Assembly (NCBI GenBank): GCA_943325355.2
Contig: CALPPA020000026.1
Location: 1 to 12,673 of the forward strand
Direction: 5' to 3'
From: Klebsiella pneumoniae
Lineage (GTDB): Bacteria > Bacteroidota > Bacteroidia > Flavobacteriales > Flavobacteriaceae
DNA length: 12,673 bases
This document shows, piece by piece, positions 1 through 6,307 of this stretch. The translations under genes and the position numbers were made by a program. Position 1 is the first letter of the stretch. Each line of letters opens with the position of its first letter. The notes beneath the pieces are model-generated. The model had not been told where the DNA came from, did no database searches, and saw only the letters and a program-made list of their open reading frames with translations.

Positions 1-626
1 ATTTTCATCACAAGATTACTTGCTTGTTCTTCGGCAGGAATAAAATCCAAAATTGTAGGGTTCACAACTCTGGTATATTTTGGAATTTCAATATCCGAAG
101 TTGCAGAAACCAAAACGCGTTTGTTCAGTTTGGATAATTTCCCAATGATGAAAGACATCTGCTCGTGAAAACCCAATTGCAAAGACTTGTCAAATTCGTC
201 AAGTATCAAGGTTTCAATTTTGTCCAAACGAAAAGTGCCTCGGTCGATATGATCGGCAATTCTTCCCGGAGTTCCAATTAAAACTGCCGGTGGATTGCTT
301 AAGTTTTTAATTTCGGTTTCAATTGAATGTCCACCGTAACACACATTTACTTTATAATCGGTTCCCATTTTTTTCCAAACTTGCTCAATTTGCAATCCTA
401 ATTCACGCGATGGAACCAGAATCAAACATTGCACAGACAATATTTCGGGTTTCAACATTTCGAAAATAGGCAACAAGAAAGCGAGTGTTTTCCCTGAACC
501 TGTAGGCGAAAGCAGTAAAATATTGTTGTCGCTAAGAATTGTTTCTTGGGCGGCAACTTGCATTTCGTTTAGGGTTGAAATGCCTAAATTGAGTAATATA
601 TTATTGGAATGGTGCTTTTTATTCAT
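1..626 (-). CDS. DEAD-box-family RNA helicase with DEFD motif II (3' end outside window)
   Basis: Partial gene: the first 208 codons are present and the rest lies beyond the left edge. It encodes the first RecA-like domain of a superfamily 2 ATP-dependent RNA helicase, probably acting in RNA unwinding, ribosome assembly or mRNA turnover. In order I see a Q-motif-like stretch ending at Q23, Walker A SPTGSGKT (40-47), motif Ia PSREL (72-76), the GG motif (98-99), motif Ib TPGR (119-122), motif II DEFD (143-146) in place of DEAD, and motif III SAT (174-176). The second domain (motifs IV-VI) is not in the window. The ATG is supported by a TAnnTTTG promoter box four bases upstream. Phenylalanine in motif II is unusual for the wider family, but the ATPase residues D143 and E144 are kept, so an active enzyme is expected. 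The exact subfamily cannot be fixed from this half. Confidence 0.9.
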   Translation of the reverse strand, partial: MNKKHHSNNILLNLGISTLNEMQVAAQETILSDNNILLLSPTGSGKTLAFLLPIFEMLKPEILSVQCLILVPSRELGLQIEQVWKKMGTDYKVNVCYGGHSIETEIKNLSNPPAVLIGTPGRIADHIDRGTFRLDKIETLILDEFDKSLQLGFHEQMSFIIGKLSKLNKRVLVSATSDIEIPKYTRVVNPTILDFIPAEEQASNLVMK

Positions 627-630
627 TTTG

Positions 631-638
631 CAAAGGTA
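631..638 (-). promoter_or_regulatory. -7 promoter box of the helicase gene
   Basis: On the minus strand this reads TACCTTTG, a perfect match to the Bacteroidota -7 consensus TAnnTTTG. Only four bases (CAAA) separate it from the helicase ATG. I see no clear TTG -33 element at the usual distance, where the sequence is a T-rich run. Transcription should begin at or within a few bases of the start codon. Confidence 0.6.
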
Positions 639-690
639 AAGCCAATTATGAATAAAAAATTAAAGAATTACGAATTATTAAAAATTCAAT

Positions 691-1290
691 CTATACAATA
701 TGTTCTTCCTCGAACAATAATTTAATATTTTCGTATGATTTTTTTAAGGCTTCAGGAATATCATTCGGGTGTAGCCAGACTGCTTTTTCAATGCCTTCTT
801 CAATTTGTCCAATTGGAATTCCTTCAAAATCAGAAGTCATTTCGAACCAATGGGTAATTTTTAGTCTATAAACCCCATTTCGTTTGAAAATATGATAGGT
901 TTTTTGGAGTTTTTTGGTGATTTTTAAATTATTGACCCCTGTTTCTTCTTCCACTTCACGCATTGCAGTTTCTTCAATCTCTTCCCATTTTTCAGTCCCA
1001 CCCTTGGGTAAATCCCATTTTCCATTTCTAAAAATAAACAACACCTCGCCTTTCTTGTTGTAAACTAAACCGCCGCCAGCTTTAGAAACAGGAATTTTGG
1101 ATTTTAACGTTTTTAGAATCTCTTTCTCATCAGGATGATAGAGATAGGCTTTTTGAATTTTATTTTGAAAAATTTTGACGATAAGTTGGACAATATCAAC
1201 ACTTTCTAACAAAAATAGTTGAAAATTAGTCTCCTTAGAGATTTCATTTGTCAAAAAAAGTGGTTTGTCGTTCACAAAAACTTTATACAT
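691..1290 (-). CDS. NUDIX hydrolase with an extra N-terminal region
   Basis: The 199-residue protein carries a complete Nudix box of the form GX5EX7REUXEEXGU at residues 97-119 (G97, E103, R111, E112, E115, E116, G118). This is the Mg-binding and catalytic signature of enzymes that hydrolyse nucleoside diphosphates linked to another group. The box is preceded by the typical strand and loop KWDLPKGG. The catalytic domain starts near residue 68 (AGGGLVY). The first ~65 residues form an additional region that I do not recognise. The substrate cannot be read from the sequence; NDP-sugars, oxidised nucleotides and dinucleoside polyphosphates are all possible. The ATG at 1288-1290 lies head-to-head with the pyrE ATG at 1298, seven bases apart, so the pyrE promoter lies inside this gene's first codons. 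I see no perfect TAnnTTTG box for this gene itself, nor a terminator before the helicase. Confidence 0.9.
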   Translation of the reverse strand: MYKVFVNDKPLFLTNEISKETNFQLFLLESVDIVQLIVKIFQNKIQKAYLYHPDEKEILKTLKSKIPVSKAGGGLVYNKKGEVLFIFRNGKWDLPKGGTEKWEEIEETAMREVEEETGVNNLKITKKLQKTYHIFKRNGVYRLKITHWFEMTSDFEGIPIGQIEEGIEKAVWLHPNDIPEALKKSYENIKLLFEEEHIV

Positions 1291-1293
1291 TTG
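1264..1293 (+). promoter_or_regulatory. pyrE promoter (TTTG-N18-TACATTTG)
   Basis: A -33 element TTTG (1264-1267) is followed after 18 bases by a perfect -7 box TACATTTG (1286-1293). The match to the flavobacterial consensus TTG-N(17-23)-TAnnTTTG is the best in the window. The ATG of pyrE begins four bases after the box, so the transcript should be leaderless or nearly so. The whole promoter lies within the first codons of the divergent NUDIX gene. Confidence 0.75.
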
Positions 1294-1297
1294 TATT

Positions 1298-1945
1298 ATG
1301 ATATTTAATAAAGATACTGCCGAAAAAACTGCCGAATTACTTTTGCAAATAAATGCAATTAAATTGAATCCAAGAAATCCTTTTACATGGGCTTCGGGAT
1401 GGCAATCACCAATTTATTGTGACAACCGAATAATTTTGTCTTTTCCAACCATTAGAAATTATATTCGAGATGAGTTTACAAAAAATATTGAAAAACAATT
1501 TGGCAAGCCAGATGTTATTGCTGGCGTGGCCACAGGAGCTATTGGAATTGGAATTTTGGTTGCAGAAAGTATGGGATTACCATTTGTGTATGTTCGTCCA
1601 GAGCCCAAAAAGCATGGGAGACAAAACCAAGTAGAGGGTTTTCTTCAAAAAGGACAAAATGTTATCATTGTAGAAGATTTAATCAGTACCGGAAATAGTA
1701 GTTTACTTGCTTTTGAAGCCTTGCGCGCTGCTGGAGCCAACGTAAAAGGGATGGCTGCTATATTTACATATGGTTTTGACGTCGCTGAAGAAAATTTTAA
1801 AAACGCCAATCTTGACCTGTTTACATTGAGCAATTATCAACATCTATTGAACTTGGCTGTTGCCAAAAGATACATTACAGAAAGCGAGGAAGAAACCTTG
1901 AGAGAATGGAATTTGAGCCCGTCGACTTGGAATGTAGAAGTATAA
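1298..1945 (+). CDS. pyrE: Orotate phosphoribosyltransferase
   Basis: PyrE transfers the phosphoribosyl group of PRPP to orotate to give orotidine 5'-monophosphate, the fifth step of de novo UMP synthesis, in the cytoplasm. The 215-residue length is normal for the family. The type I PRTase PRPP-binding motif is at residues 122-134 (VIIVEDLISTGNS, acidic pair E126/D127). A basic flexible loop (RPEPKKHGR) and the N-terminal orotate-site region (FTWASGW, SPIYCDNR) are also present. The frame is open upstream to a TTG at 1265, but that would place the promoter inside the coding region. The ATG at 1298, which follows the -7 box by four bases and gives the usual N-terminus MIFNKDTAEK, is the better start. 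The SRPBCC gene follows after 59 bases and is probably co-transcribed. Confidence 0.96.
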   Translation: MIFNKDTAEKTAELLLQINAIKLNPRNPFTWASGWQSPIYCDNRIILSFPTIRNYIRDEFTKNIEKQFGKPDVIAGVATGAIGIGILVAESMGLPFVYVRPEPKKHGRQNQVEGFLQKGQNVIIVEDLISTGNSSLLAFEALRAAGANVKGMAAIFTYGFDVAEENFKNANLDLFTLSNYQHLLNLAVAKRYITESEEETLREWNLSPSTWNVEV

Positions 1946-2004
1946 AACTAAAAAAAAATAATTGAGGATTTGTAGATTACTTCCGTCCTCGCAATCATAC
2001 AAAG

Positions 2005-2397
2005 ATGAATTTAGAAAGTCCAAGAGTTACAGTCGAAAAATCAGCTTCAGCATTATTTGATTTGTTAAGTGATGTTAAAAATTTCGAAAAATTAATGCCA
2101 GAAAATATTGCAAAATTTGAAGTTATTGGTGACGATGCCTTTATTTTTGGACTAAAAGGAATGCCGGAAATAAAGTTAAAAATGAAAGAGAAAATAGCGC
2201 CTAACAAATTAGTTCTTGGAGCTGCAAGTGACAAATTACCTTTCACATTAGTAGCTGATATTAATTCGGTTTCTGATAATTCATCTAATGTACAATTACT
2301 TTTTGAAGGCGAATTTAACGCGATGATGGCGATGATGATTAAAGGTCCCATCGGGAAATTTATCGATACTTTAGCAGGAAATATGGGAAAATTGTAA
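2005..2397 (+). CDS. SRPBCC-fold (polyketide cyclase/START-like) protein
   Basis: This is a 130-residue soluble protein with the pattern of the SRPBCC helix-grip fold. A first strand ends in SPRVTVEKSA, followed by the helix ALFDLLSDVKNFEKLMP and the alternating strands of a ligand-binding sheet. It closes with a Met-rich C-terminal helix (MMAMMIKGPIGKFIDTLAGNMGKL). Proteins of this fold bind lipids or other hydrophobic ligands, but no catalytic residues or specific ligand can be named here. It has no signal peptide and no membrane segment, so it should be cytoplasmic. It lies 59 bases after pyrE with no promoter box that I can see between them, and a strong terminator follows, so the two probably form one transcription unit. 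The functional link to pyrimidine synthesis is unknown. Confidence 0.8.
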   Translation: MNLESPRVTVEKSASALFDLLSDVKNFEKLMPENIAKFEVIGDDAFIFGLKGMPEIKLKMKEKIAPNKLVLGAASDKLPFTLVADINSVSDNSSNVQLLFEGEFNAMMAMMIKGPIGKFIDTLAGNMGKL

Positions 2398-2419
2398 ATT
2401 CTGAAGCATTATAAATATG

Positions 2420-2451
2420 AACCTTTTAGTGAAAACTAAAAGGTTTTTTTG
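2420..2451 (+). terminator. Intrinsic terminator after the pyrE-SRPBCC unit
   Basis: A perfect 11-bp inverted repeat (AACCTTTTAGT / ACTAAAAGGTT) with a GAAA tetraloop is followed by an uninterrupted run of T to position 2450. It lies 22 bases after the SRPBCC stop codon. On the opposite strand the hairpin lies downstream of the convergent birA stop but lacks a clean T-tract, so it is chiefly a plus-strand terminator. Confidence 0.9.
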
Positions 2452-2462
2452 TTGAAAAAAAT

Positions 2463-3191
2463 TCAATACAACATCTGAATTTCCTTAATATCAAACTCTG
2501 AAACCGTGTCGTTGTCTAAAAGAATTTGAAGCATCCCAATTCCAGAAACCCCTTGAATAATTCCCATAAAGTTTTGTTGATTATAATCTGCAAATGGCAT
2601 TGGAATTCCTTTTTTAAAGAGACTATTGGTGTAATCAAACCTCAATGATTCCTTATTTTTATTCCAAGACTGTATGTTTTTTTCCATCTCTTCAACAATT
2701 TTTAAAAGAATTTCTTCTTTATTAAAAGTAGCATTACAAATTGAGGCTAGAGAAGATGCTTTGGGTAGATTTTCAAAATTCGTTTGATTGACATTCAAGC
2801 CGAAACCCACAATTGAAATAATAGCACCATTACTTTTTATGCTATTTTCAATCAAAATTCCGCCTATTTTTTTATTGTATGACATAATGTCGTTTGGCCA
2901 TTTAATACTTAATTCAGGAATAGAGAAATCTTCTAATACATTCAATATCGAGACAGAAACTACAATATTAATATCAAATATTTGGTTAATATCTGTAACA
3001 AAATCTCTAACCAAAATACTCATTATTAGATTTTTACTCTTCTCAGAAACCCATATGGAACCCATTTGACCTTTGCCATGGGTTTGACTTTCGGCAGAAA
3101 CTACAGTAAAGTTTTCAACTAACTGATTGTTCGACAATCCTTTTAGGAACTCATTTGTAGAATCTATGGCATCGAGTTTGATTAGTTTCAT
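2463..3191 (-). CDS. birA: Biotin--[acetyl-CoA-carboxylase] ligase, short form
   Basis: BirA activates biotin with ATP to biotinyl-5'-AMP and transfers it to the acceptor lysine of biotin-dependent carboxylases in the cytoplasm. The 242-residue protein starts directly with the catalytic domain: DSTN (10-13), the biotinyl-AMP loop GKGQMGSIW (39-47, equivalent to GRGRxGRxW), KWPND (97-101), then KKIGGILIE and the VGFGLNVN strand. There is no N-terminal winged-helix DNA-binding domain, so this is a monofunctional enzyme and not a biotin-operon repressor. The gene converges on the SRPBCC gene and diverges from rsfS. The substitutions in the biotinyl-AMP loop (K40, Q42 and S45 instead of R, R and R) are worth noting, but the surrounding signatures leave little doubt about function. 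Confidence 0.95.
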   Translation of the reverse strand: MKLIKLDAIDSTNEFLKGLSNNQLVENFTVVSAESQTHGKGQMGSIWVSEKSKNLIMSILVRDFVTDINQIFDINIVVSVSILNVLEDFSIPELSIKWPNDIMSYNKKIGGILIENSIKSNGAIISIVGFGLNVNQTNFENLPKASSLASICNATFNKEEILLKIVEEMEKNIQSWNKNKESLRFDYTNSLFKKGIPMPFADYNQQNFMGIIQGVSGIGMLQILLDNDTVSEFDIKEIQMLY

Positions 3192-3235
3192 TAGAAGTTT
3201 TTTTGTGAAACAGAATTTAATATTATGTTAAGGTT

Positions 3236-3269
3236 CAAAAATAATCACAAAAAGTGGTAACTTTACAAA
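3236..3269 (-). promoter_or_regulatory. Putative birA promoter
   Basis: On the minus strand a TTTG (3269-3266) is followed after 22 bases by TATTTTTG (3243-3236), a full match to TAnnTTTG. The spacing is at the long end of the accepted range. The predicted leader before the birA ATG is about 40 bases. It occupies the same 95-base gap from which rsfS must be transcribed on the other strand. Confidence 0.5.
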
Positions 3270-3286
3270 CTTATTTAAAATAATTG

Positions 3287-3658
3287 ATGACAAAAAAAAC
3301 AATAAATAATGATGTTCTACTAGCAAATATCATTAAGGGAATTGAAGAAGTGAAGGGCAATGATATAGATATTCTGGATTTAAGAGAAATAGACACCGCA
3401 GTTTGCGACTATTTTATCATCTGCAATGGAAACTCAAACACTCAAGTTAACGCTATAGTTAACTCTATCCAAAAAACAGTTTCAAAAGAAATCAAAGATA
3501 AACCTTGGCACGTTGAAGGCACTGATAATGCTGAATGGGTTCTTATGGACTATGTAAATATAGTAGTTCACGTTTTCCAAAAACATATTCGAGAATACTA
3601 TAACATCGAAAGTCTTTGGGGTGATGCTAAAATTACCACAATCGTAAATAAATACTAA
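3287..3658 (+). CDS. rsfS: Ribosome silencing factor RsfS (DUF143 family)
   Basis: RsfS binds ribosomal protein uL14 on the 50S subunit and blocks joining with 30S, lowering translation in stationary phase or starvation. The 123-residue protein carries the family's characteristic stretches: a conserved acidic start (DILDLREID), CDYFIICNGNSNTQV in the core sheet, the PWHVEG turn, AEWVLMDYVNIVVHVF, and the C-terminal REYYNIESLWGDA. The frame also opens at a TTG three bases earlier (3284), but ATG at 3287 is the normal start. It is the first gene of the unit leading to ftsH, which begins 15 bases after its stop. Its promoter is not clear: the best candidate, TAACTTTA at 3258-3265, lacks the final G of the consensus. 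Confidence 0.95.
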   Translation: MTKKTINNDVLLANIIKGIEEVKGNDIDILDLREIDTAVCDYFIICNGNSNTQVNAIVNSIQKTVSKEIKDKPWHVEGTDNAEWVLMDYVNIVVHVFQKHIREYYNIESLWGDAKITTIVNKY

Positions 3659-3673
3659 AGAAATATACCTCAA

Positions 3674-5593
3674 ATGGCAAATAATAATCCAAATTCGAAT
3701 AAATTTAAAGTAAGTCCATGGTTGATTTACACTGCTATACTATTAATTTTCTTATTCATAAGCTTTATATCTGGCGGATCCAGCTTTCAGGAACCTGCAC
3801 AATTAACTTCTTCAAATTTTAATTCTTATTTAGAAAAAGGCGAAATTGAAAAAGTTATTGTTTATAATAAATCAGAAGCGGAAGTATTTCTTACTGCTGC
3901 AGCATTAAAAAATGCGGCCAATAAAAAAGTGGCAAACGATGTTTTTAATCGTCCAAACAAAGGACCTCATTATACTTTTGTTATTGGAAACGATCAACTA
4001 TTTCAAACTAAATTAGAGAAAGCAGTTGCCGAAGGAAAATTAAAAGATTTTAATTTCTTACCAAAAAACAATTGGTCCGATATTCTAATAAGCCTATTAC
4101 CTATCATCATTATTATTGGAGTTTGGATTTTCATAATGAGAAGAATGTCAGGTGGCGGTGCCGGTGGCGGCCAAATTTTCAATATTGGAAAATCGAAAGC
4201 CAAGCTTTTTGACGAAAAAACAGATATAAAAACTTCTTTCAAAGATGTTGCAGGTTTAGAAGGTGCTAAAGAAGAAATACAAGAAATTGTTGAATTTTTG
4301 AAAAATCCAGAAAAATATACCAACCTAGGTGGTAAAATTCCAAAAGGAGCTTTGCTTGTTGGCCCACCAGGAACAGGAAAAACCTTATTAGCAAAAGCTG
4401 TAGCGGGAGAAGCACAAGTTCCATTTTTCTCTTTATCAGGTTCTGATTTTGTTGAAATGTTTGTTGGAGTTGGTGCATCCAGAGTTCGGGATTTATTCAA
4501 ACAAGCCAAAGAAAAATCACCAGCAATTATCTTTATTGACGAGATTGATGCTGTGGGTAGAGCTAGAGGAAAAAATAATATGTCAGGCGGAAATGATGAA
4601 CGTGAAAATACATTGAACCAATTACTGACAGAAATGGATGGTTTTGGAACGAATTCGAATGTGATTGTTTTAGCTGCAACAAATAGAGCCGATGTACTTG
4701 ACAAAGCCTTGATGCGTGCTGGTCGTTTTGATAGACAAATTTTTGTAGACTTGCCAGATATTCGCGAACGCGCTGAAATTTTCAAGGTTCACCTTGCTCC
4801 TTTGAAAAAAATTGAAGGTCTTGATACCGACTTTTTAGCCAAACAAACTCCTGGTTTTTCTGGAGCTGATATTGCCAATGTATGTAATGAAGCAGCATTG
4901 ATCGCAGCCAGAAATAATAAAACGGCTGTTGATAAACAAGATTTTCTTGATGCTGTTGACAGAATCGTAGGTGGTCTTGAAAAGAAAAATAAAATTGTAA
5001 CTCCTGACGAAAAGAAAGCCATTGCAATTCACGAAGCAGGTCACGCAACAGTTAGCTGGATGCTCGAACACGCAGCGCCATTGATAAAAGTTACGATTGT
5101 TCCTAGAGGCCAAAGCCTTGGAGCAGCTTGGTATTTACCAGAAGAACGCTTGATTGTTAGAACAGACCAAATGCTAGACGAAATGTGTGCAACAATGGGG
5201 GGAAGAGCTGCTGAAAAGGTAACTTTCGATAGAATTTCGACGGGAGCACTTAGCGATTTAGAAAAAGTAACTAGACAAGCTCGTGCAATGGTAACCATTT
5301 ATGGTTTGAATGACAAAATAGGAAATGTTACGTATTATGATTCAACTGGGCAAAGCGAATATAGTTTTTCTAAACCGTATTCAGAGGAAACTGCCAAGAC
5401 CATTGACAAAGAAATTTCAATGTTAATTGAAAGCCAATACGAAAGAGCTATTAAAATATTGGAAGAAAATAAAGATAAATTGAATCAACTTGCAGACATC
5501 TTAATTGAGAAAGAAGTGATTTTCAAAGATGACTTAGAAACAATATTCGGAAAAAGAACATTCGATGCAAATCTTGAAGAAGTAGTCTCTTAA
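3674..5593 (+). CDS. ftsH: ATP-dependent zinc metalloprotease FtsH
   Basis: FtsH is an inner-membrane AAA+ protease that extracts and degrades misfolded membrane proteins and selected regulators. The 639-residue length is normal. Membrane segments are at about residues 15-34 and 137-155, with a periplasmic domain between them and a Gly-rich linker at about 159-166. The AAA+ module has Walker A GPPGTGKT (230-237), Walker B IFIDEID (286-292) and the second region of homology with its arginines (AGRFDRQ). The M41 protease domain has the zinc motif HEAGH (453-457), with D528 as the likely third ligand. The Asn-rich N-terminus precedes the first membrane segment directly. It is transcribed with rsfS, and a strong terminator lies 23 bases after the stop. 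No key residue is missing. Confidence 0.98.
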   Translation: MANNNPNSNKFKVSPWLIYTAILLIFLFISFISGGSSFQEPAQLTSSNFNSYLEKGEIEKVIVYNKSEAEVFLTAAALKNAANKKVANDVFNRPNKGPHYTFVIGNDQLFQTKLEKAVAEGKLKDFNFLPKNNWSDILISLLPIIIIIGVWIFIMRRMSGGGAGGGQIFNIGKSKAKLFDEKTDIKTSFKDVAGLEGAKEEIQEIVEFLKNPEKYTNLGGKIPKGALLVGPPGTGKTLLAKAVAGEAQVPFFSLSGSDFVEMFVGVGASRVRDLFKQAKEKSPAIIFIDEIDAVGRARGKNNMSGGNDERENTLNQLLTEMDGFGTNSNVIVLAATNRADVLDKALMRAGRFDRQIFVDLPDIRERAEIFKVHLAPLKKIEGLDTDFLAKQTPGFSGADIANVCNEAALIAARNNKTAVDKQDFLDAVDRIVGGLEKKNKIVTPDEKKAIAIHEAGHATVSWMLEHAAPLIKVTIVPRGQSLGAAWYLPEERLIVRTDQMLDEMCATMGGRAAEKVTFDRISTGALSDLEKVTRQARAMVTIYGLNDKIGNVTYYDSTGQSEYSFSKPYSEETAKTIDKEISMLIESQYERAIKILEENKDKLNQLADILIEKEVIFKDDLETIFGKRTFDANLEEVVS

Positions 5594-5616
5594 TAAGATA
5601 AAACATATATTATTTT

Positions 5617-5658
5617 AAAATCTTAATTCAAAAGTGACTTTTGAATTAAGATTTTTTT
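5617..5658 (+). terminator. Strong intrinsic terminator after ftsH
   Basis: A 13-bp perfect stem (TCTTAATTCAAAA / TTTTGAATTAAGA) encloses the loop GTGAC. It is followed by seven T residues (5652-5658), and A residues before the left arm (5617-5620) can pair with the start of the T run. It should end the rsfS-ftsH transcript. Its T-tract overlaps the first base of the -7 box used by the next gene. Confidence 0.9.
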
Positions 5659-5665
5659 ATCTTTG
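5658..5665 (+). promoter_or_regulatory. -7 box for the LUD-cdsA-psd-ACBP-SOD unit
   Basis: TATCTTTG matches TAnnTTTG exactly and begins on the last T of the ftsH terminator. Predicted transcription would start near 5670, leaving a leader of roughly 30 bases before the ATG at 5704. No good TTG -33 element is found 17-23 bases upstream, because that region is the terminator stem. The nearest TTTG (5640-5643) is only 14 bases away. Confidence 0.5.
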
Positions 5666-5703
5666 AACGTTTTCAAATAGTTTATAAAGTAGTATAGAAA
5701 AAT

Positions 5704-6306
5704 ATGAGTCTTTTTAGAAAAATTTTTGGTTCAAATAACCCAGATCCTGAGGGAGTAAATGAAAGCGAATACAGTAAATTCTCTCCAGATAATGATGCGC
5801 CTTTAGAAGAGCAGTTCATCTATAATTTTAAAAAAAATGGCGGTAAATTTCTATACTGTGAAAATGAAACCGAAGTAAAAGATCATTTTGAAAATATACT
5901 CGTAGAAAATGACTGGTTCGAAGGTGAAGCTTTATGTTACGAACCCAAACTTTTCGCTACACTTGAAGAAAATAAAATAACGCATCACAAAACAAAAAAC
6001 CCTTTATTTCTTCTGGCAAATTGCGAAAACCTGATTGCTGACGAAGGTTCAGTATTATTTTCTTCTAAACAAATTAAGCAACATAAACCAAACGAACTCC
6101 CAACTAATATCATTATTTTAGCAACTACAAGTCAAATAATTGGAACTAAAAGTGACGGACTAAGTGTTATAAAAAAGAAATATATTAAAGATTATCCTAC
6201 AAATATCACTACAATAAAGTATTTCGAAAAAGTAGAAGAGGAAGACTTTACTCAATATGGAAGTACTGCAAAAAATCTATATTTATTGCTTTTAGAAGAC
6301 CAATAG
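5704..6306 (+). CDS. LUD-domain (LutC/YkgG-like) protein
   Basis: This is a 200-residue soluble protein with features of the LUD domain. These include a central stretch around CENLIADEGSVLFSS, which corresponds to the conserved acidic-Gly segment of LutC-like proteins, and a following strand of the NIIILATTSQI type. In LutABC the LutC subunit takes part in L-lactate oxidation, but no lutA or lutB (Fe-S and iron-sulfur/LUD fusion proteins) lies nearby, so a lactate role cannot be assumed. The N-terminus has an acidic, Pro- and Asn-rich linker (about 9-35) before the domain. It is the first gene of the phospholipid gene cluster: its TAG stop is one base before the cdsA ATG, which suggests translational coupling. 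Family assignment is fairly secure, function is not. Confidence 0.72.
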   Translation: MSLFRKIFGSNNPDPEGVNESEYSKFSPDNDAPLEEQFIYNFKKNGGKFLYCENETEVKDHFENILVENDWFEGEALCYEPKLFATLEENKITHHKTKNPLFLLANCENLIADEGSVLFSSKQIKQHKPNELPTNIIILATTSQIIGTKSDGLSVIKKKYIKDYPTNITTIKYFEKVEEEDFTQYGSTAKNLYLLLLEDQ

Positions 6307-6307
6307 G

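Noticed and set aside
1265..1297. TTG start extending pyrE by 11 codons
   Set aside because: The extension would run through the -7 promoter box, and the ATG at 1298 gives the normal PyrE N-terminus.
1964..1990. GAGGA...TCCTC inverted repeat between pyrE and the SRPBCC gene
   Set aside because: Only five pairs with a 17-base loop and no T-tract, so it is too weak to call a terminator or regulatory hairpin.
3284..3286. TTG start one codon before the rsfS ATG
   Set aside because: ATG at 3287 follows immediately and gives the usual start, so the TTG adds nothing.
4003..4785. A 260-codon open frame on the minus strand, antisense to ftsH
   Set aside because: It lies wholly within ftsH, its protein is Ser/Pro/Ile-rich with no recognisable domain, and it is explained by codon bias of the real gene on the other strand.
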